From assembly GCF_024166365.1 (NCBI RefSeq), contig NC_064830.1, positions 94,170,968-94,234,967 on the forward strand: a DNA stretch of 64,000 nucleotides. The letters run 5' to 3'. Of the stretch, positions 21,067 through 33,804 are shown in pieces. The stretch is from Elephas maximus indicus (lineage: Eukaryota > Chordata > Mammalia > Proboscidea > Elephantidae). The notes beneath the pieces were generated by a model. The model saw only the letters and a program-made list of their open reading frames with translations. It did not search any database and was not told the DNA's origin. Within the stretch, counting starts at the first letter, position 1. Every line of letters begins with the position of its first letter. The translations under genes were made by a program, and so were the position numbers.

Positions 21067-21114
21067 TACATCATTACATAACTGCCAAGCTACATCATTA
21101 CATAACTGCCAAAC
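21067..21114 (+). repeat. 24-bp tandem duplication
   Basis: TACATCATTACATAACTGCC plus AAGC, then the same unit ending AAAC, back to back with one difference. Confidence 0.95.
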
Positions 21115-24100
21115 CACTGAGAATCATGGCCCAGCGAAGTTGACACACAACCTTAACCATCACACCTACTTTACAAATGAGGAAACTGAGGCTCAAACAT
21201 GGAAACTATTATGTACGCATTGAACTCCATTGAGGTTCAGTGATACACAACTAATACATATTCACTGAACTCTGATCACCTGCTACCGTGCTGGGCTCTG
21301 TGGGATACAGAGATGAATGGGATCTGGGCTTGGCTGCCCCCAAAGAGGAGACAGTATATAAGGATTAAAATGCATATATATTCCTCTGGAGAAGTGTTGT
21401 GGGCCTCAAATGTGGAAGTTCTGGGAAGCCTTCTGGAGGATGAATCATTTAAGCTGTGGTTGAAGGCCATGAATTTCAGTAAGTGGTGATGAGGAGTTGT
21501 CCTCTACGTCCTCTCCCAGCACCCTAGTCTCACCCTCTCGTCATATGTCATTATTTGTCTCACCTCACTCAACATTTGGATGAATGACTGGGCTAACGAA
21601 CTAAGGAGAGGCAGAATGAGGCCAGGTTTTGGGTGGACTTGGTGACGAGGAGGGTCTCTTCCAGCCTGGCAATGGAGAGTATTTAGCCCTCAGCCTACCC
21701 CTTGAATGGTCAGAGGACAGCAATAAAACACACCCACCCCTCCTTGTTTGGGTGGGCTTGACACCCAGCGTAAGGGCTCAGTGCTGGGATTTGAGACAGG
21801 GGAGATAAGTACACTTAATTAGTAGGCTCTTTATCAGTGTGCAACCCTGAGAGCTGGGATCAAAATCTACTTCCTGACTCCCACTCTCAGCTCAAACTGC
21901 TCAGCCAGACTTTTGAAACTATTCCCAAAGAGTTCTGGGTACAGGAGGTATTCGTTCACTCCACGTTCTTGTTGGACCTGAAGGATGCACTTACTCCCCC
22001 ATTCCTAGTCTTACCCAGGTCCATATCTATATGGGGCAGGTGAAAACATGTCAGAATCACTGAGGATTGGGGTAGTTGTTCCCATTTTACAAATGAGAAT
22101 AAAGACTATGAAAAGCTCAATGGTTGCCTGAGTCTCACAGCTAGTGAGAAGCAGAAGTGGGGTCTATGCCTCCAAAGCAGTCCCCTTCAACTACCTCATG
22201 CCCTTGAGGAAGTCCTCAATGGACACTCCTCGGTTTGCCTATGGGGAAACAGGGCCACTGGGCTGGGCTTTCTGCAGCAGGTTGTAGAAATGGAAGAGAT
22301 GGCCCAGCTGACTGTCCTGGCAGCCTCTGCCTTCCCAGAGGAGCCATCCATCTTGCCCTGATTGGGTCCAGCCCAGCGGCTTCTGGGATGAGTCTTGGGA
22401 GCCTGGCCAGTTTGCTCAGCACCTTCTCTCCCTGTCTCTGTCTCATACAGTCTTTCTTCCTGTCTGTCTCTCTGTCAGGATCCTTGTCTGTTTCTCTCTC
22501 TCTGGATCTGTGTCTCCATTACTATGTGTCTGTCTCTCTGCCATTACTGTTTTCTCATCTCTATCTTTTTGTCCACCTCAGGGCTTCGTCCTTGGCCTTT
22601 TCCCTGTCCCAGGAGTAACCCCAGGACATCCGGCCCCTAGGAATCACAGTTATCTCCACTCTGCCATGTGCCCCTTCTCAGCCACCTCTATGACTCAGTG
22701 GATACAAAAATTACAGAGAATACCATAGTCATGCTCCAATTTGTTCAAGCCCTTGGCTTCCTATTCACTCATTATGAAGCCCAAGAGGCCCAAATTATCC
22801 CCATTTTACAGAGATGGAAGTGCTGGCCCAGAGATCAGAGTTATGGGGCAAGATACCAGGGTGGCAGGGCCTCTGTGCCTGGCAGAACTGAAAGGCATGG
22901 AGGTCTCCATGCCACTGCCTGCCATGCCACTCCTTCCAAATGCCTTGGGCAAATGCCTTGCAGTTCTGTGAACTCTTTGTCCAAAAGGCCTGGTCCTGCA
23001 TTCTGGGGGGAGTTGGCCCCTGTTGCAGTTTTTCTCTTTCCCCAGGCCCAGCCTTATCCTGGGGGAATTCAGCATCCACAGGACACAGCATCCTTCACCA
23101 GAGCCTCTCAGGGTAACATCTTCAACCCTGGGTCTCAATCCCAATCTGTCAGCCACCCATTCCCCAGGGCTTTCTGTGGGTCTTGGACTACCCAGACTAC
23201 AACACCCCATTCCCCTGATCCTCTGGCATCCCGACTCCATTCCTCTCCCCTCACCTGTTCTTCAGTGTCCCAGGGGCCTCTAGCCCTTTACCCTCTCCTG
23301 GCCTCTCTTCCTTCCCCACCTGGCCTGGTCCTTGGCTAATCCCTGTACTATATTGCGCTATATTGTGCTCCCTAACCCATGGTCTCTTGGCCACAGCTGA
23401 CCACGGCCTGCTCTGTGTGGTCTGACCTCGACTTTCTCAGCTCCTGGCCCATGCTGCTGAGGGCTACTGGAGAAAACCACAGGGCCGTGCAGATGGGGCC
23501 TCTCCACATGGCGTCAAGACCCAGCTGGTCCTGGCATGGCCAGTCCTTCCCTGGCTCACTCCCCACCCTCTTCAGAGTCTCCTCAAACCTTCAGTGCTTT
23601 TCTCCAGCCTCTTCCCCTCCTCCTCCCCATGACTCAGCAGATGACTTCAGCTTCCACTTCTCAGAGAAAGAGGTTCCCAGGAACCTCCCTGCTCTTCACC
23701 CCAAGGCCCATTCCACCCACCTTCCATCTCAGCTGACCCCTTCTGCAGTGCTCCTGACTTCCCCTGCCTCAATTCATCCACCATCCCTTTACCCCCACCC
23801 TCTATCCCTCCAACCTCTCTCTCTCCAGGTGCCTTCCCCTGAGCATTTAAACAATCCCAGGCCTCTTCCAGCCTCATCAACCTACCCCCCTTCCTTGAGC
23901 CACCAGCAAGTATTAATTTCTCTCTCCTTCAGCTGACCATTAAATTACTCAAAAACACTTGTCTCCAAATCTTAATTTCTTACCTCTCTCCCTGCTGCCA
24001 TCCTGAACTCACTATAATTGGGCTCCACCAGAATTGAACTTGCCAAGGTTAACAAAGATGCCCTAACTCGGGAAAAGGCCTTCTTTCTGTCCTTATATGA

Positions 24101-24853
24101 CTTTTCTGGGGCATTTCGCACCGTAGGGCACCATGGGCCCCATCCTCCTTTGACCTCTGTGACACATGGACTCCTGGTTCTTGTCTTCCCCTGCTCTCCC
24201 AAGTGGTCCCTCCATCGTTGCTGGCCTTGCCCCCTTCTCATTTATACTCTTCTGGGGCCCAGAACGCCACCTTCCACTGAGAACCAGAATTTCTATTTCC
24301 AGCCCCAAACTGGGCATCCCAGTTGAACATCCTGGGTATCCCACCTGGATATCCTGTCGCACTCGGCACTTCCCAAAGTGAACCCACCATCTTTCCCTCA
24401 AACCTGCCCTGTCTGGGAGAATGAGACCATCCCCATCAGCCACTGTGTTGAAATGAGTTCCTTTATCTAGCCTTTTGCCTTGGTTCTTTGGAAAAATAGC
24501 TTGGGAGATTTTCCCGCTAAGCCCTGAGGAGTTACCTTTGCCCTAGTTTTCTACTCCAAAGGGTTTGTTACTTTTGTCCGGGTTGATTGACATTTCCTGT
24601 GTAAACTATAATCAACTTGTTTTTGATACTTTTTGTCTGGTCCTGGGCTGTAGCCTGCCCTGTGACTGGTGTATACCTTGCAGGGAATTGGTCAATAGAC
24701 TATGCAAATGAGGTGAGGTGTGGCCTACTATCCAAATGAAATGTCTGTGGCCTACCAAAAAAGAAACTCATCAATTTGTGGCCCTGTGGAAGGACCATGC
24801 CTTGATATTGACAAGAAGTTGGGCATTTAAGAAGCCAGTACCACAGAGATTTT

Positions 24854-24969
24854 AGAGACAGAAAGAAGCAGGAAGAGAACAGGAGGAAGCAGCAGAGGAA
24901 GAGGGAGTGGGAATGAGAGAGGGGAAGAGAGAAAGAGGAAGGGAGGGAGAGAGAGAGAAGGCAAGGAAC
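24854..24969 (+). repeat. 115-bp polypurine (GA-rich) tract
   Basis: Almost uninterrupted A/G on the plus strand, only scattered pyrimidines, including GGGAGGGAGAGAGAGAGAAG. Such tracts can form triplex DNA. Confidence 0.85.
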
Positions 24970-25299
24970 CTCTTAAACGGATCAGAGAGGCTGTAACCCG
25001 CAACACTGAGGAGGGCAACAGACCTGGAAGGGGCGGTGACAGGTGGTGGGGCCAAGAGGAGCCTGTCCTGAGGGGGGCTAAGAGAGCTTGTTCCCAGCGG
25101 GCTGAGAGGTGGGCTGAATGACTGAGAGGCGCTGAGAAAGCTATCGGGCACTTGAGGGCAGGTTATCACTAGGCAAGGTAAGCACATTTTTTCATCACAT
25201 CAGAGAATCTCCTTGTAGGTGTCCTTGGCATCTGTCCTGCCCAACCCCGTAGCACCTTTCTACAGAATCAAAGCCTCTTTTCAAATTTAACGGGGACAG

Positions 25300-25412
25300 A
25301 TTACCCAGTGAGCAAGGTAAGCATGGGCTTACAATTTCACATGTGAAATTGTTCACTGCAGATTAGTAAGGAAACACAAGTAAGCCTGTGCTTACCTTGC
25401 TTATTGGGTAAT
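25300..25412. repeat. Imperfect 33-bp inverted repeat around a perfect 18-bp palindrome
   Basis: The left arm 25300-25332 starts ATTACCCAGTGAGCAAGG. The right arm 25380-25412 is its reverse complement at 29 of 33 positions. Between them AATTTCACATGTGAAATT (25333-25350) is a perfect palindrome. A partial third copy, ACTAGGCAAGGTAAGCA, lies at about 25169-25185 in direct orientation. Confidence 0.85.
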
Positions 25413-25769
25413 CCACCCCTGCCTGCACTGAAGAATGGAGACTTGTCCTTCACACTTCCTGAGCTCAGGTTGTACCCTGTTACTTCCTTAATAACCCACT
25501 TAACTGCAAGTGTGTTCTGTGAGTCTGTGTGGCCATTGCAACAAATTATTGAACCCAGAAGAGAAGTAGAGAGTGTCATGGGAGGGACGGCCGGTGTCAG
25601 AATTTGTAAAAAGGTTGGAGAGTAGAGGTATGTATCTGACCTCTACCTCATACAATCAGTCTTGGGCTGATCTTGCTCCTGGTCATTATCCCTGCTGTTA
25701 GGCAGATTCTACTCTGGCCATTTCACACCCACTTTATCCTAGGAGTCAAGCAGGACATCTTCCTCCTCC

Positions 25770-25970
25770 CATAGCCATTACCTTCACCCAGCCCCCACCA
25801 CTTCTCACCAGGGCTATTACAGGAATCTCCCAAATGGTCTCCCTCCCTCTAACCCAGCTGCCAGAGTGACCTTTCTAAAATGCAATCCTGACCCCATCTC
25901 TCCCTAACTTAAAATCCCTCTAGGCAGATGAATCTGTAGGGCCCTCAAAGAGCGTCTGGTCAGTCCCGAG
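25770..25970 (+). repeat. L2 fragment
   Basis: CTGCCAGAGTGACCTTTCTA, then AAAATCCCTCTAGGCAG, resembles sense L2. Confidence 0.45.
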
Positions 25971-26022
25971 GTCCCCAATTTTGGTGCCTCTCAGGACCAT
26001 TTTTGTTTATCCTTCCCCCTAA

Positions 26023-26185
26023 CCAAAAACCAAACCTGTTGCCATCCAGTTGATTCCAACTCATAGTGACCCTATGGGACAGAGTAGAACTGCCCCATAG
26101 GGTTTCCAAGAAGCAGCTGGTGAATTCGAACTGCTGACCTTTTGGTTAACAGCTGAGCTCTTAACCACTGCGCCACCAGAGCTCC
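26023..26185 (-). repeat. AfroSINE
   Basis: Reverse copy from AACCAAAAACCAAACCTGTT to GCGCCACCAGAGCTCC. Confidence 0.93.
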
Positions 26186-26694
26186 AGCCCAGGAAATCCC
26201 CATGATGTCATCGAAAGCCAGAAAATCCCTGTGATGTCACTGAGAGCTTCTGGTCTGCTCAGGATAACTGGGGTTCAGATGGTTTCAGCCAAGGCAAGAA
26301 AATGTAAAGGTTTTAGTGTTAACCCAAGTGGATTGTTTTTAGTTAACGGATCAAAGGAGGGACATTTGCAAAGGAGAGATAGAGATCCAGAAAAAGGAAG
26401 TCATTCGTTCGGTACTCAGCAAGTCGTTGGTAGAACCAGGTGTCCGGTGTTCTTTCTGTCAGCTGCACCAGGCTCCTGAATCCAGCTTGGATGCCTGCAG
26501 CCTTGGTCAGTGCACTTGGAAAATGCTCTGCCTCCCAACTTTCCCACAGGGCCTCACCTCTGACTCACTCTCCTAGAGACCACACTCCTTCTTACTCCTA
26601 TGAGTGAGCACAAGGTGCCAGGCCTGCCTTCACTGGCTATGAAAAGAAGCCAAAAATAAAGAAATTTCCTCCACCGAGGTAGTGCTTCTAGATG

Positions 26695-26830
26695 ATGAGA
26701 TGAGGAAGAGGAGACACACAGACCTGGTTTACAACCCAGCCCTCCACTTACTAGCTGTGTGACCTGGTCGGGTTACTTAACCTCTCTGTGCTTTGGATTC
26801 TTCATCTATAGTGTGGCTTTCCTACTGTTT
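26695..26830 (+). repeat. MIR
   Basis: TACTAGCTGTGTGACCTGGT, then TACTTAACCTCTCTGTGC, is the sense MIR core. Confidence 0.7.
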
Positions 26831-28894
26831 ACTGGGGCAGGGGGGCAAATGCATTTTCTCTGGATCTGCTCTTTCATTTCTTTTCAATTACTGGTCTTTC
26901 CTCATCATCTGACTGTTAGAGACTGAAGGGAGGACTTAGAGGGAGTTGGACAGAGCATTGATTGTAGGCCCTGAGGCTACCTTTTAGGTAGACACCTGGC
27001 CCAGCCTAGGTTGGGGGTGACTGCCCTAGAGTTGAAGGCCAAACCATAAGTAGTCATAAAGCATTCTTAGGCTTTGCACAACTCTCTGGACACACATTGT
27101 CCCATGTCCTAGCCTTCCATCTCTGACCATCCCTCCTTTCCCATCAGGCATCAGGAATTGTGGATGTAAAAGCACGTGCTAAAAGCCCACTCTTCATTCC
27201 TGGAGAAATTGCCCATTGTGGAGACAAAAGGGCTTTGCATGTTCTGGCCTCAAATTTAAAAGCTATTGGAGGGAAGAAAGGTTATCCTTTTTTCTTATAA
27301 TATCAGATGATAGAATGAGGAATGATGGGCAGAATGGAATGAGGACATCAGAACTGTTCCACAGTGGAAGGGGAACCTCAGCAGGTGGTAAATTACCTGT
27401 AGCTACAGGTGTGCTCGAAAGAGCTGACAACCAAGGAATGAGGTTGCTGTATAAGGAATTCCTATACTGAGTGAACAAGAGTCCCTCTGCAGTCCCTTCC
27501 AATTTACTGACCCCAAACTTCAGGAAGGCAAGTTGGAAATCTGGCTGGCTCTGAAACCTAGAAGTCAGTGCAGGCCCCATCTCCTGAGTCATCTTGATAT
27601 ACTCAAGGCTCACCATGGAGAGGGTGTTTTTTGTCCCTACCTGTCCCCAAACTCAGAGCAAACATTGGTGCTAGTGTCTGCTCCTACCTCCTGTACCCTG
27701 GTGCAGCCTGAGCTCCTGTCTGCCTGCTGTGTCAGCACCAGCGTTCCTATTACATGACCAAGTGGGATTTGTACTCTGAAAGCATTAGTGCTGAAGCTAA
27801 CTCAGCAGAATGGCAAACAAGAGGGAATGCCAGATCTCTACCCCTTCCAGCTGGCCCCAGGAAGGCCTCATGACCACACTACTTCCTCTGCGGGCAATTC
27901 AGCCCAGCCTCCTTCAGATGTGCTAGGACCTTTGGAGATTACTCTGGTCAGACCACTGGTGGTGGAAAAATTTATGAGAGGGCATTGAAAACATACAGAT
28001 TCCCAGACCCCACCCCTGGAGAGTCTGAGACAGTATTTCTAGATTGAGTATGGGACTCTGTATTCTAGATAGGCTTTCCCCAGGTATTGGGGCACTGTGA
28101 TGCCAAGCTGGGGAAGCCAGGTTGAAAACCTCATTCAGCATCATCCTTGAGTGGTTGGTCTTCTGATCCTGCTGATCCACTGCTCCTTGACCCGTGATCC
28201 CAGGTCCTACCCTCTCCAGGCTCAGCCCATACCATCACTGGACAGCTCCAAAGGACGGAGAAATTGCTTCCTTGAACTGAGCTGAAATTGGTGGCCTCTC
28301 TAAAATCTTGGCGTCCTCTAAAAACATAAAACATCCTCCTCGCTCTGTATGATCAGCAGGCCACCACCATCGCCATCACCATGCACCTTCCATGAGTCAT
28401 TTACCCTCTGTTGGAGTTCCAGGTACCAAAATGCTCTTTTTAGAGTCTCTACCAAGTCAAAGGATTCTGCCATTCATTTCATAGTACCCTTCAGAGGGCA
28501 GGGGGTAGATTTCTCTTTAGGATTCAGTGGGGGAAGCCAAGGTCTAGATTGGTGAAGCACTTGGCCCAAATTCACACAGCTGGATTTAGGGAGAAGATTC
28601 TAGTGCAGGGTCCTTTGCCCTGGAGCCTCCATCTCTTGAAAATAGTTTGTCTCTTTGAAGCAGTAGCCAATTTTTTATGGCAACTTTTTGAGGTAAATTT
28701 TGAAGTTCACTCTTTTTAGTGGAATGCAAAACTTAAAATGTAAAAATGTATTAGAATTTTTAATCTATCCCTCTCTCTAGCCCAATCAGTTAGGGGATCT
28801 TAAAGTTAGGCTCTAGTTAGGGAAGCTGGTTTGGCTCGGAGCAGAGATTTTCTCCAGGCCCTTCGTCTCCATATCAAGACCTTCTTTGAAATCT

Positions 28895-29700
28895 TTTTTT
28901 TTTTTTTTAAATAATTTTTATTGTGCTTTAAGTGAAAGTTTACAAATCAAGTCAGTCTCTCACATATAAACTTATATACACCTTACTACATACTCCCACT
29001 TACTCTCCCCCTAATGAGTCAGCCCGCTCCCTCCTTCCAGTCTCTCCTTTCATGACCATTTTGTCAGTTTCTAACCCCCCTAACCTCCCATCTCCCTTCC
29101 AGACAGGAGATGCCAACATGGTCTCAAGTGTCCACCTGATGCAAGTAGCTCACTCTTCATTAGCATCTCTCTCCAACCCATTGTCCAGTCCAATCCATGT
29201 CTGATGAGTTGGCTTCAGGAATGGTTCCTGTCCTGGGCCAACAGAAGGTTTGGGGACTATGGCTGCCGGAATTCCTCTAGTCTCAGTCAGACCATTAAGT
29301 ATGGTCTTTTTATGAGAATTTGGGGTCTGCATCCCACTATTCTGCTCCCTCAGGGGTTCTCTGTTGTGCTCCCTGTCAGGGCAGTCATCAGTTGTGGCTG
29401 TGCACCATCTAGTTCTTCTGGTCTCAGGATGATGTAGTTTCTAGTTCATGTGGCCCTTTCTGTCTCTTGGGCTCATAATCACCTTGTGACCTCGGTGTTC
29501 TTCATTCTCCTTTGATCCAGGTGGGTTGAGACCAACTGAGGCATCTTAGATGGCCACTTGTTAGCATTTAAGACCCCAGATGCCACACTTCAAAGTGGGA
29601 TGCAGAATGTTTTAATAGAATTTATTTTTCCAATTGACTTAGATGTCCCCTTAAGCCATAGTCCCCAAACCCCTGCCCTTGCTCCGCTGACCTTCGAAGT
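28895..29700 (-). repeat. L1 3' end (probably afrotherian), antisense
   Basis: A T15 tract and TTTTTATTGTGCTTTAAGTG, then AAAGTTTACAAATCAAGTCA. The same block recurs at 44735, so it is a multi-copy element. It ends near TGTCCCCTTAAGCCATAGTC. Open frames here are degenerate. Confidence 0.65.
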
Positions 29701-30544
29701 TCAAAATCTTTTGTCTGGACCTTCTTCCAGACCATCTTGGCTGGCTGTAGTCGTATTTGCTCCTGGGATTGTCTACAGTTTTGCCTTCATGAGTTTTCAC
29801 CACATGTTGGCCATGGTTGTTTGTTTTAGGGCAGAAATTTCAAATCTTACTCATGAGATAGGGCCACCACTAGCTCCAATCTCTTCTCGAAGCAGAGAGC
29901 CTCTTTCATTGAACAAAACTTCTCTGAGCATCTGCTCCATGATAGGCTCAGTGATCAGAGGAGACTCAGATGGAATCTCTGCCTTTGAGGAATCTGTTCA
30001 TGACCCCAGGGGAAGACAGACCCATGCATACAAGGCAGTGAAGTGGTTCAGACACTGGTGGAAACATGTAGTATGAGATCCAGTGGGGCACTGAGGAGTG
30101 GTCCGTTCAACTCGATGTCTGAGTCCGAAAGATGAGGAGGTAGGTGTCGAATGGAGGGTGGGGGTAGAAGGAGTGCCCAGCAGAAGGAACAGCTTTTGAA
30201 AAGACCCAGAGTTAGAAGAGAGCACTGTGTGATCAGGAAATGCAAGTTGAGTATCATGTGTGAGAAATACAGCTGTAGAGGGAGGCCTTGTGCTCCAGGC
30301 TGAGGGGTAGGGACTTTGACCCATATGCGATGGGAGCAGCATCCATGGTAGACCCAAGGCAAGGGAAGGAGGAAGATTGGATGCACATTTAGAAAGATCT
30401 TTCAGGCAGCCACTGGGAAGGTTGTGAAGACACTGAGGCCCAGTGCAGTGTAATGAATTACTTAATATAACACTTCTACTCATGATCTTTGTGACTCATA
30501 CACAATGACTGAGTGGGACTATACAAATAAGGTATATGGAACCT

Positions 30545-31295
30545 GTGATGTTTGGGGTTACGTGTCAACTTGGCTAGGCCATGATTCCCAGTATTGTATG
30601 TTTGTCTTCCATTTTATGGTCTGATATAATTATCCTCCATTTTATGTGTTTTAAATCCTATCCTCTATAGGTTAATGAGGCAGGATTAGTATGGGGTATA
30701 TCTTGAGTCCAGGTAGGAGGGCATGACTCAAGTTTCACGCTTGTTCCAGTTATACCCTTCCCTGGGGTATGGCTGCATCCAAGGTATATATGTGGGAGCT
30801 CTGGTAGGGTGCTCTCTCTCTCTGCATCTGGTTTGTCACAGCCTGACCTTCGGTTCTTGGGACTTGAGCCAGTAGCCTGCCATTTGACCTGCCAATTCTG
30901 GGATTCACAACTTTCATAGCCCCATGGGCCAGCAGTCTATTTTCTGATGTGATTCGCCAGCATCCGCAGCCTTGCGAACCAGCAGTCTGTCGTTTGGCCT
31001 GCTGATTTGGGTTCGTTGACCCCAGCAGCCATGTGAGTCAGGAGAAGCCTACCCCTGACCTACACATTTGGGATTTGCCAAACAATTGTGTGAACGATTT
31101 CCTTGACATGGTTTGTGAGTTCTGTGAAATGTTGGAGCAAATTATGGAACCCAAAGACGGGAGGGAGAATAGTGAAGGGGGGGTGATAGTTGATGTTAGA
31201 GATGATGGAGTGGTAAGCAGTTTGAAAAAGTTGGACACTTGGGACATCTTTAACCTCTGCCTCATAGGAAACAGCTTTGTGCTGATCCTTATAAA
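30545..31295 (+). repeat. LTR-like repeat (probably afrotherian)
   Basis: GTGTCAACTTGGCTAGGCCA and TGATTCCCAGTATTGTATG at the left, GTGAGTCAGGAGAAGCCT in the middle, and at the right GAGCAAATTATGGAACCCAA, then GGGAGGGAGAATAG. It shares blocks with the repeats at 20411 (minus), 24590 (plus) and 33518 (minus). Confidence 0.5.
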
Positions 31296-31919
31296 TTATT
31301 CATTTACCCAGCAATTGAAAGGCTGTTGCGATAGCCTGGGAAATCTCAAGAAGCATCTGTCCAACTTTTTTATTTTCCAGATGCACAATTTCAGACCCGG
31401 AGAGGTCAAATAACCTGCCCAAGGTCACCCAGCAACATCAATGGCAAGGTCAGGGCCTTGACCCTTGAGTCCTGTCTCCCAACAGAGGCCCTACCATGGG
31501 CCAGCCTGCTCGGGCAGTGATGAGGAAGTGTTCCCAGAGGACAGGGTGGAGAGCATCGCCCGGCTGCTTCAGAAGATGTTGCTGCTCCTGCTGCTGTTGC
31601 CTCCGCACCAATCAGGGTGCTTTCCAGCCGCAAGAGGAAGCCAGGAGCCAGGGGCTGGGGCTGCGGTGATCTATGACCTCACAGAAACAGCAGGACATTA
31701 ATGTACCTGGCTGGCCTGCTCATCTGCCAACTCAGCCAGAGAAGATGCATCTAAAGGTCATATTCTCTGGCACCAGGAGACTGGGAGCGGGGGCTAGCCA
31801 TGTGAGTGACCTGCCCTGTGCCCTTGTGGCAGGTCAGTCACCAGAAGGCAAGGCCTCTTCTTTCCTGAGCAGGTGCCAAGGGCAGATCCTCGTAGCCTGG
31901 GCAGGGAAGGACACCTTTA

Positions 31920-32055
31920 TTAGCGGGAGTCCCGAAGCTCTGCCTGGGTTGGAATTCAGGCTCTGTCAGTCACTGGCTGTGTGAACTTTGGCTGGTCACA
32001 CAACCTCTCTGAGTCTCTGCTTCCTTGACTAAAAAACGTGGTTGATCCTGAGTCT
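31920..32055 (+). repeat. MIR
   Basis: GGTTGGAATTCAGGCTCTGT, then CACTGGCTGTGTGAACTTTG and CAACCTCTCTGAGTCTC, in sense MIR order. Confidence 0.7.
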
Positions 32056-33139
32056 CTCAGCCCTTAGAACTCGACCATCTCCTAGGTCTGCAAGCACAGA
32101 CCCCTGTTTCCACAGCTGAAGAATTCCAATAGCCTTCCATTTTAGAAGAGGAACATGCCGAATCTAGAACTATGACTCATCACATTTAGTTTAATTTCAG
32201 TAGGGAAATTAAGACCCTCAGAGGGGACAAGCCTTGCCCACAGAGCTGGGAGCAGGCAGAAGCCAGATGCTAGTTCTCCACCTCACTTCTCTAGATTTCT
32301 TTTAGCAGAACTAGGCAGTAGAGGAGGAAACCAGGATGTTAAGCCATTTGCTCTGTGTAATGTTGCCATGCCTCTGAGGCAGCCCTCTAAACAGCCAGGG
32401 GCTGCTGGGCAGCTGTAGCTTTAAGTCTAGAGTCTTAAAAAATTAAAAAGGAAAGGAGGGCAGGGCCAGCTTTCTCCTGCACAATTAGAGGGAAGCCTCG
32501 ATATGGAGACTGTAGATGTCATTCCTATTTGGCTTTGCAGCATCATTTTCTTTGCATCTGTTTTATTTTTTCCCAAGTAGGTTTGGCCTGGGTTGTTTTT
32601 TAAGTGCGTTGGACTGGTTGGGAAAGGAACTAGGTGGAAGAAGTCAGAGATGTAGCCCAAAATGTGCCACGGAGTTCTGAGATTTAGCATCTAGAGCCAA
32701 GATCAGTGACATGTTTAATTCACAAACTGACAACCAGGATTGGATATAAGGGTTCACTCCCACTGGCCTCGGATGCCCACGGCAGAGTGGTTCATGCCTG
32801 GCCTGCAGGGAGGAAGAGAAAGGAAGAGGAATAACTTGGTGAACAGTCATGCAAGAGCAGAAGGAAGTAGGAGGGTTTATTCACCAGCAGGATTGCAGTT
32901 TGCTGGGTGGTGTGGTAAGAGAAGTGGGGCCAGGCTAGATCCAACGTTGGAAGATGGGGAGAAGAGAGCTATTTCTAGGCTCTCTCCCCACTCAGTCCAT
33001 CTCCTACACTTCTGCTAGCACAGTCTCCCCAGAGTGCATTCATTCATTCATTTCACATGTTCTATGTACTTACTCTGTGCCAGGAACTGTGTTAAGTACC
33101 AAGGATTCAATGGTGCTGAAGAAGACAAAAATGCAAATC

Positions 33140-33490
33140 TGATCATCGTTTGCACTTGTTAAACTCACTCATCGGCTTCCTATTTACTTTGGAATAAAGA
33201 CTTAACTTCTTAGCCTGGCATTCAGGGCTTCTCGTGTTCGTGATTACCATCCCAGCCCCATTACCTATCACCTGAGGGTACCAGACACATCAGATTCTTT
33301 GCCTACCAATAAATATGCCAGGGAGGAACCTGAGAACCTGCCTCTAAGCCTTGCTATTTGTGCCCTCTGCCTGCTCTTTCTTGTCTAATCCTACATATCC
33401 ATTAAGGATCAGTGGGAAATGTCACCTCCTCCCTGGAGAACCTTTTTAGAATCTTTTCCTGCCTAGCCTGAAAGAATTAAAAAAAAAAAA
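33140..33490 (+). repeat. L2 fragment (left part)
   Basis: CTTCTTAGCCTGGCATTCAG, GTGCCCTCTGCCTGCTC and GTCACCTCCTCCCTGGAGAA follow the L2 sense order. The L2 3' end resumes at about 35440 after the LTR/RTE/SINE block. Confidence 0.55.
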
Positions 33491-33804
33491 ATTATAGAAC
33501 TTAACACATTCTAAATCCCTTAAGTGATACCATGGTGTGGCAATGGCGTAGTGGGGGTGTCATCCAACCGCTTCATCTAACTTCACAAGAGGAGAGGAGA
33601 ATCAGTATCAGCACCAACAGCCAAGGCTGATTGCTATGAGGTGGAGGTCAGACATATCTCCTTGTCCAATCTTTTTACCAATTCTGACACCAGCCGTCCC
33701 TCCCATGGCACTCTCTACCTCTCCGTTGGGTTCAATGATTCGTTGCAACGGCCACACAGAACTCACAGATCGTACACACAGTTATGGAGTTTATTAGGAA
33801 AGTT

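Larger units (their letters stand above)
20411..21168 (-). repeat. LTR-like repeat (probably afrotherian), antisense, carrying an AfroSINE
   Basis: GGTTCTCTAGAGAAGTAAAA at the left, and on the reverse strand GTGAGTCAGGAGAAGCCT and GGGCCATGATTCTCAGT, blocks also found in the repeat at 30545. It contains a CACAT microsatellite (21005-21029) and a 24-bp tandem duplication (21067-21114). The AfroSINE at 20461-20626 splits it. Confidence 0.5.
24590..25690 (+). repeat. Long LTR-like repeat (probably afrotherian) with a hairpin insert
   Basis: CAATAGACTATGCAAATGAG, a purine tract, CTTAAACGGATCAGAGAGGC and the end GTGTGGCCATTGCAACAAAT, then CATGGGAGGGACGGCCGG. The end block recurs at 31110 (plus) and 33590 (minus). 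The stretch 25161-25415 appears to be an insert. Confidence 0.45.

Noticed and set aside
21005..21114. CRISPR-like repeat array
   Set aside because: The repeats are immediately adjacent, without unique spacers, in a vertebrate LTR-like element.
22235..24443. Cluster of open frames up to 223 residues
   Set aside because: They occur on both strands and in several frames, are Ser/Pro/Leu-rich, and show no splice logic or homology.
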